From contig NZ_QRAP01000013.1 of NCBI RefSeq assembly GCF_003363015.1, positions 1 to 64,000 of the forward strand: a DNA stretch of 64,000 nt, read 5' to 3'. This document shows, piece after piece, positions 60,552 to 64,000 of the stretch (position 1 is its first letter; each line of letters opens with the position of its first letter). The DNA is from Enterobacillus tribolii. Lineage in GTDB: Bacteria; Pseudomonadota; Gammaproteobacteria; Enterobacterales; Enterobacteriaceae. The notes beneath the pieces are model-generated. The model made no database searches and had not been told where the DNA came from. It saw only the letters and a program-made list of their open reading frames with translations. A program made the translations under genes and the position numbers.

Positions 60552-62000
60552 TCAGGCGCTCCGGGTGACGCGGGTGACTTCCTCCAGCGACGTCACGCCC
60601 GCCAGCACGCGCTCCAGGCCGCTCTGGTACAGGGTTACGCCGCGCAGGCGCTGCGTCAGTTCAGCCTCATCGCCGCCGCGCTGGATAATGCTGCGCAGAA
60701 CATCATCAACCGGCAGCAATTCATGGATCGCGGTACGCCCGCGGTAGCCGGTAAAGTTACAGGCCGGGCAGCCAACCGCGCGGAAAACCCGGCTGCCGGC
60801 GGGCAGCGGCCCGTCTTCACCGGCGTTGTATGGGCGGCGGCATTCCGGGCACAGCACCCGCACCAAGCGTTGCGCCATCACGCCCAGCAGCGACGTCGCC
60901 AGCAAAAACGGCTCGACGCCCATGTCACGCAGACGCGTCACCGCGCCCGCCGCGCTGTTGGTATGCAGGGTGGAAAGCACCAGATGGCCGGTCAGCGAAG
61001 CCTGTACCGCAATCGAGGCGGTTTCGCCGTCGCGGATTTCCCCCACCATCACCACGTCAGGGTCCTGACGTAAAATAGCGCGCAGGCCGCGCGCAAAGGT
61101 CATGTCGACCTTGCCGTTCACCTGGGTCTGCCCGATGCCGGGCAGATCGTATTCGACCGGATCTTCGACCGTCAGAATGTTGCGCTCTTTGCTGTTGAGC
61201 TGGCTCAGTGCCGCATACAACGTGGTACTTTTCCCCGAACCGGTCGGCCCGGTGACCAGAATGATGCCGTGCGGCTGCGCCAGCAGCACCTCGGTTTGTT
61301 CACGCAGCGCCGGCGTCATTCCCAGTGCGGCCAGATCCAGCCGCACGCTGTTCTTGTCCAGCAGACGCAGCACCACCCGTTCGCCATGATTGGCGGGCAG
61401 CGTGGACACGCGCACATCAATGGCGCGCCCGCCGATACGCAGGGCGATGCGGCCGTCCTGCGGGATGCGTTTTTCCGCGATATCCAGCCGGGCCATGACC
61501 TTAATGCGCGAAACCAGCAGCGCAGCCAGGCGGCGCTGCGGTTGCAGAATTTCGCGCAGCACGCCGTCAATGCGGAAACGAATGCTGAGATGGCGCTCGA
61601 ATGTTTCGATATGGACATCGGACGCCCCTTCTTTGATCGCCTCGCCCAGCATGGCGTTGATCAGGCGGATAATCGGCGCGCCGTCATCGCTCTCCAGCAG
61701 GTCATTCTGCTCCGGCAACTCTTCCGCCAGCGCGTAGAAATCCATTTCATTGCCCAGCTCCGCCATTACGCGCCGTACCTGGCCATTTCCCGCCTGATAG
61801 CCGTCAACCAGATGCCGCTCAAAGTCGTCGTTTTCCACCACCTGAACCCGCAACGGCGCGGCGGCCACGCGCCGGGCCTCCTGCAACGCCGCCGCCGTAA
61901 CGCCGGCGCGGCACAGCAACAGTGCGCCGCCCTCTTCGTTTTGCGTCAGCAACACGCCGTGGCGACGGGCGAAGGCGGCGCTCAGCAACGGTTCCGTCAT
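60552..62000 (-). CDS. outE: Type II secretion ATPase GspE (OutE)
   Basis: A 482 aa cytoplasmic hexameric ATPase powering pseudopilus growth. Walker [11 protein letters not shown] (about 252-261), Asp box and Walker B ([10 protein letters not shown]), His box ([14 protein letters not shown]), and a zinc domain with CPEC and CPAC. The N-terminal domain binds GspL. It overlaps gspD by four bases. Confidence 0.97.
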   Translation of the reverse strand: MTEPLLSAAFARRHGVLLTQNEEGGALLLCRAGVTAAALQEARRVAAAPLRVQVVENDDFERHLVDGYQAGNGQVRRVMAELGNEMDFYALAEELPEQNDLLESDDGAPIIRLINAMLGEAIKEGASDVHIETFERHLSIRFRIDGVLREILQPQRRLAALLVSRIKVMARLDIAEKRIPQDGRIALRIGGRAIDVRVSTLPANHGERVVLRLLDKNSVRLDLAALGMTPALREQTEVLLAQPHGIILVTGPTGSGKSTTLYAALSQLNSKERNILTVEDPVEYDLPGIGQTQVNGKVDMTFARGLRAILRQDPDVVMVGEIRDGETASIAVQASLTGHLVLSTLHTNSAAGAVTRLRDMGVEPFLLATSLLGVMAQRLVRVLCPECRRPYNAGEDGPLPAGSRVFRAVGCPACNFTGYRGRTAIHELLPVDDVLRSIIQRGGDEAELTQRLRGVTLYQSGLERVLAGVTSLEEVTRVTRSA

Positions 62001-63958
62001 CGCTTCGCCCCCGTCTGCGTGGCGTAAAACAGGGCGATGGCGCTGCGCACGTTATTGAACCCCTGGCCCGTGCCCAGTTCCGGCAGATCAAGACGCTCCC
62101 CGCCATTGCTGCGCCACAGTGCATCTTCCGGCGTGTTTACATCATCACGCTGAAACTGCTGATATTTTCCGGATGAGGCGCGATCGTAGTGTTGCTGATC
62201 GCGGATGATAGTCGGCCGGATGAACAGCATCAGGTTGCGCTTTTCCCGGCTTTTGCTTTTGGAGCGGAACAGGTTGCCCACCACCGGAATATCGCCCAGC
62301 AGCGGCACCTTGCTGGTGGTTTCCCGGCTGCTGTGATCCAGCAAACCGCCCACCACCACCGTAGCGCCGCTGGACACCAGCACCGCGTTGCTCACGCTGC
62401 GCGTGTTGAACGTCGCGCCCAGATCGCTGGTACTGCTGCTGACGCCTTCCGCCACGCTGGACACCTCTTGTTCAATCTCCAGCAACACCGAGTCGCCTTC
62501 GTTGATCTGCGGTTTCACCCGCAGCTTGATCCCTACCGTTTTGCGCTCCACGGTGTTGAAAATGTTATCGCCGGAGGTGGTCTGAGAGCCGCTCAGTACC
62601 GGCACTTCCTGCCCGACGTTGAACGTGGCTTCTTTGTTGTCGAGCGTCACCACGCTGGGCGTCGCCAGGATGTCGTTCTGGCTGTCGCTGGACAGCGCGG
62701 TTAGCAGCATCGCCCAATTGCCGGAATAAAATCCGGCGGCGATGCCGTTGAACGCCGCCAGCGCCCCCGCCAGCGTGGTCGGCACCGTGCCGTCTTTACG
62801 GTATTGATCGACGCCGGGCACCACGGAACTGATCGGCAGCCCGGTATTGGTGAACTGCGTCATGCCCGCGTATTTATGGCCCCACTGAATGCCCAGGTTC
62901 AGGCCATCGGCGTTCTGTACTTCAGCGATAATCGCCTCCACCAGCACCTGAGGACGGCGGATATCCACGCTGGCGATCACCTGCTCCAGCTCGTTCATGA
63001 TGTCCGGCGTGGCGTTGATAATCAGGGAGTTCGTTTGCGGATCGGCTTTAACCACCGTGTCTTTGGTCAGTGCGACGCCGCTTTTGGCGCCCTGCGAATC
63101 GCTTTCCAGGCTGCCGCTGAGGCCGGTGAGCACTTCAACCAGCTTTTCCGCGTTCGCGTATTTCAGATAGATCACCCGCGTATTGCCACGGCTGACCTGC
63201 GGTTTATCTAACTGGCGCACCATCGTGGCCAGCCTGGCGCGCGCCTGATCGTCGCCACTGATCATCACCGTATTTGTGCGCTCATCGGCCACGATACGAC
63301 CCGGCGGCGCGGCGTTTTTGTTGCCGTCCTGCGCCATTTGCGTCACCAGGCGCGCCACCTCCGCCGCCGACGCATGCTTCAGCGGCAACGTCTGCACCGT
63401 TTGCCCGCCGGCGCGATCGACACGTTCAATAATCTGCATCAGCCGGTTGATGACCGCCGCCCGCCCGGTGAGCAACAGCACGTTGGAGGGATCGTAATGC
63501 ACCACGTTACCGACGCCGGCGTTGTCGTTCAACTGGCGCAGCAGCGGGGCCAGGTCGCGCGCGGTAACGTTATGCAGCGGCGCTACGCGCGTCACCACCT
63601 CGTCGCCGCGCGCCGCGCTGCTGTCGTCCACCACCGGCACCGACGCGCTTTTGGCGTCTTTGGCTTTAACCACTTTCAGCACGCCGTTCTCCATCGGCAC
63701 TACCGCAAAGCCGTACACGTCCAGCACGCTGAGGAAAAACTGGTAATACTGCTCCTCGTTGAGCATGTCGTAGCTGCGCACGGTAATGGTGCCGCGCACG
63801 CCGGGATCGATAATCACCGTTTTGTTGAGATTCTTGCTGACGGTGTTGATGAATTCATGCACATCAACGCCCTTGAAGCTGGCGGAAAACTCCGCGGCGC
63901 GCAGAGGCAGCGCCAGGCAAAGCCCAAGTATCAACCAACGGCAAAATCGTCCCATCAC
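61997..63958 (-). CDS. outD: Type II secretion outer membrane secretin GspD (OutD)
   Basis: A 653 aa secretin with signal peptide (about 1-21, LRAA). N0-N3 periplasmic domains (about 25-330), the C-domain beta-barrel with [14 protein letters not shown] gate region, and a C-terminal tail after about 590 acting as the S-domain for the OutS pilotin. GTG 63958 or ATG 63955 may start it; the latter shares TGATG with the preceding stop. Confidence 0.97.
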   Translation of the reverse strand: MMGRFCRWLILGLCLALPLRAAEFSASFKGVDVHEFINTVSKNLNKTVIIDPGVRGTITVRSYDMLNEEQYYQFFLSVLDVYGFAVVPMENGVLKVVKAKDAKSASVPVVDDSSAARGDEVVTRVAPLHNVTARDLAPLLRQLNDNAGVGNVVHYDPSNVLLLTGRAAVINRLMQIIERVDRAGGQTVQTLPLKHASAAEVARLVTQMAQDGNKNAAPPGRIVADERTNTVMISGDDQARARLATMVRQLDKPQVSRGNTRVIYLKYANAEKLVEVLTGLSGSLESDSQGAKSGVALTKDTVVKADPQTNSLIINATPDIMNELEQVIASVDIRRPQVLVEAIIAEVQNADGLNLGIQWGHKYAGMTQFTNTGLPISSVVPGVDQYRKDGTVPTTLAGALAAFNGIAAGFYSGNWAMLLTALSSDSQNDILATPSVVTLDNKEATFNVGQEVPVLSGSQTTSGDNIFNTVERKTVGIKLRVKPQINEGDSVLLEIEQEVSSVAEGVSSSTSDLGATFNTRSVSNAVLVSSGATVVVGGLLDHSSRETTSKVPLLGDIPVVGNLFRSKSKSREKRNLMLFIRPTIIRDQQHYDRASSGKYQQFQRDDVNTPEDALWRSNGGERLDLPELGTGQGFNNVRSAIALFYATQTGAKR

Positions 63959-64000
63959 GATCCCTCGTCCAGTGAAACTGAAATGTCATAACGTTGCCCA
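63955..64000 (-). CDS. outC: GspC (OutC) C-terminus, partial
   Basis: The last 14 codons of a minus-strand frame read [14 protein letters not shown] and stop at TGA (63955-63957), overlapping the secretin start. Position directly before gspD, and an ending like that of GspC PDZ/coiled-coil regions, point to gspC. It is cut by the window edge. Confidence 0.7.
   Translation of the reverse strand, partial: GQRYDISVSLDEGS

Overview
The window looks like chromosome of a Gram-negative member of the Enterobacterales with a type II secretion (Out/Gsp) system. Its backbone gene order (rrn promoter-clpB-pgeF-rluD-bamD-raiA-pheL-pheA-tyrA-aroF, then rplS-trmD-rimM-rpsP-ffh-ypjD-corB, then luxS-micA-gshA-yqaA-yqaB-serV/arg tRNAs-csrA-alaS-recX-recA-pncC) follows E. 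coli closely. The adjoining out genes and plant-associate-like content suggest a soft-rot or tree-associated group (Pectobacteriaceae or a neighbour). That placement is inference; genus cannot be fixed from sequence reading alone.

Region 1 (1-13.7 kb) is mostly core. It holds an rrn P1 promoter firing out of the left edge, heat-shock clpB with a sigma-32 promoter, the rluD-pgeF pair, bamD, raiA, and the aromatic amino acid block. That block has a complete phe attenuator (leader peptide plus terminator) and three TyrR-type boxes at aroF. An orphan BtsR-type regulator, a YfiL-like lipoprotein, a Dcu C4-dicarboxylate transporter and YdiY follow.

Region 2 (13.7-17.5 kb) is an AT-rich gtrA-gtrB-'gtrC' glucosylation cassette inserted beside the rplS operon. 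Region 3 (17.5-23.5 kb) is the core rpsP-rimM-trmD-rplS operon, ffh, ypjD and corB. Region 4 (23.5-33.3 kb) is an accessory O-polysaccharide locus on the minus strand. It resembles the Klebsiella D-galactan I cluster: Wzm/Wzt ABC exporter, dual-domain WbbM-like galactosyltransferase, UDP-galactopyranose mutase, WbbN-like GT2 and a GT4. The last gene is a KpsC/KpsS-like (beta-Kdo transferase type) protein with a long C-terminal coiled coil, which the Klebsiella galactan I locus as I know it lacks. A JUMPstart/ops element lies upstream, pointing to RfaH control.

Region 5 (33.3-43.1 kb) returns to core genes: luxS, micA sRNA with a sigma-E-like promoter, gshA, yqaBA, one tRNA-Ser and three tRNA-Arg genes, csrA, alaS, recX, recA with the LexA box inside its promoter, and pncC. 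Region 6 (43.2-52.5 kb) is lineage-variable: a DUF1993 protein, MATE exporter with MarR regulator, ydcF, an unknown protein, an operon coding for a periplasmic von Willebrand A protein with a histidine kinase and OmpR-type regulator, then mltB.

Region 7 (52.7-64 kb) is a tightly overlapping, very G+C-rich type II secretion operon read leftward (gspC end, D, E, F, G, H, I, J, K, L, M, N, B, O), with the pilotin gene gspS/outS converging on gspO. The pilotin would escort secretin GspD to the outer membrane. GspO would process pseudopilins G-K, and GspE with GspF, L and M would drive pseudopilus assembly.
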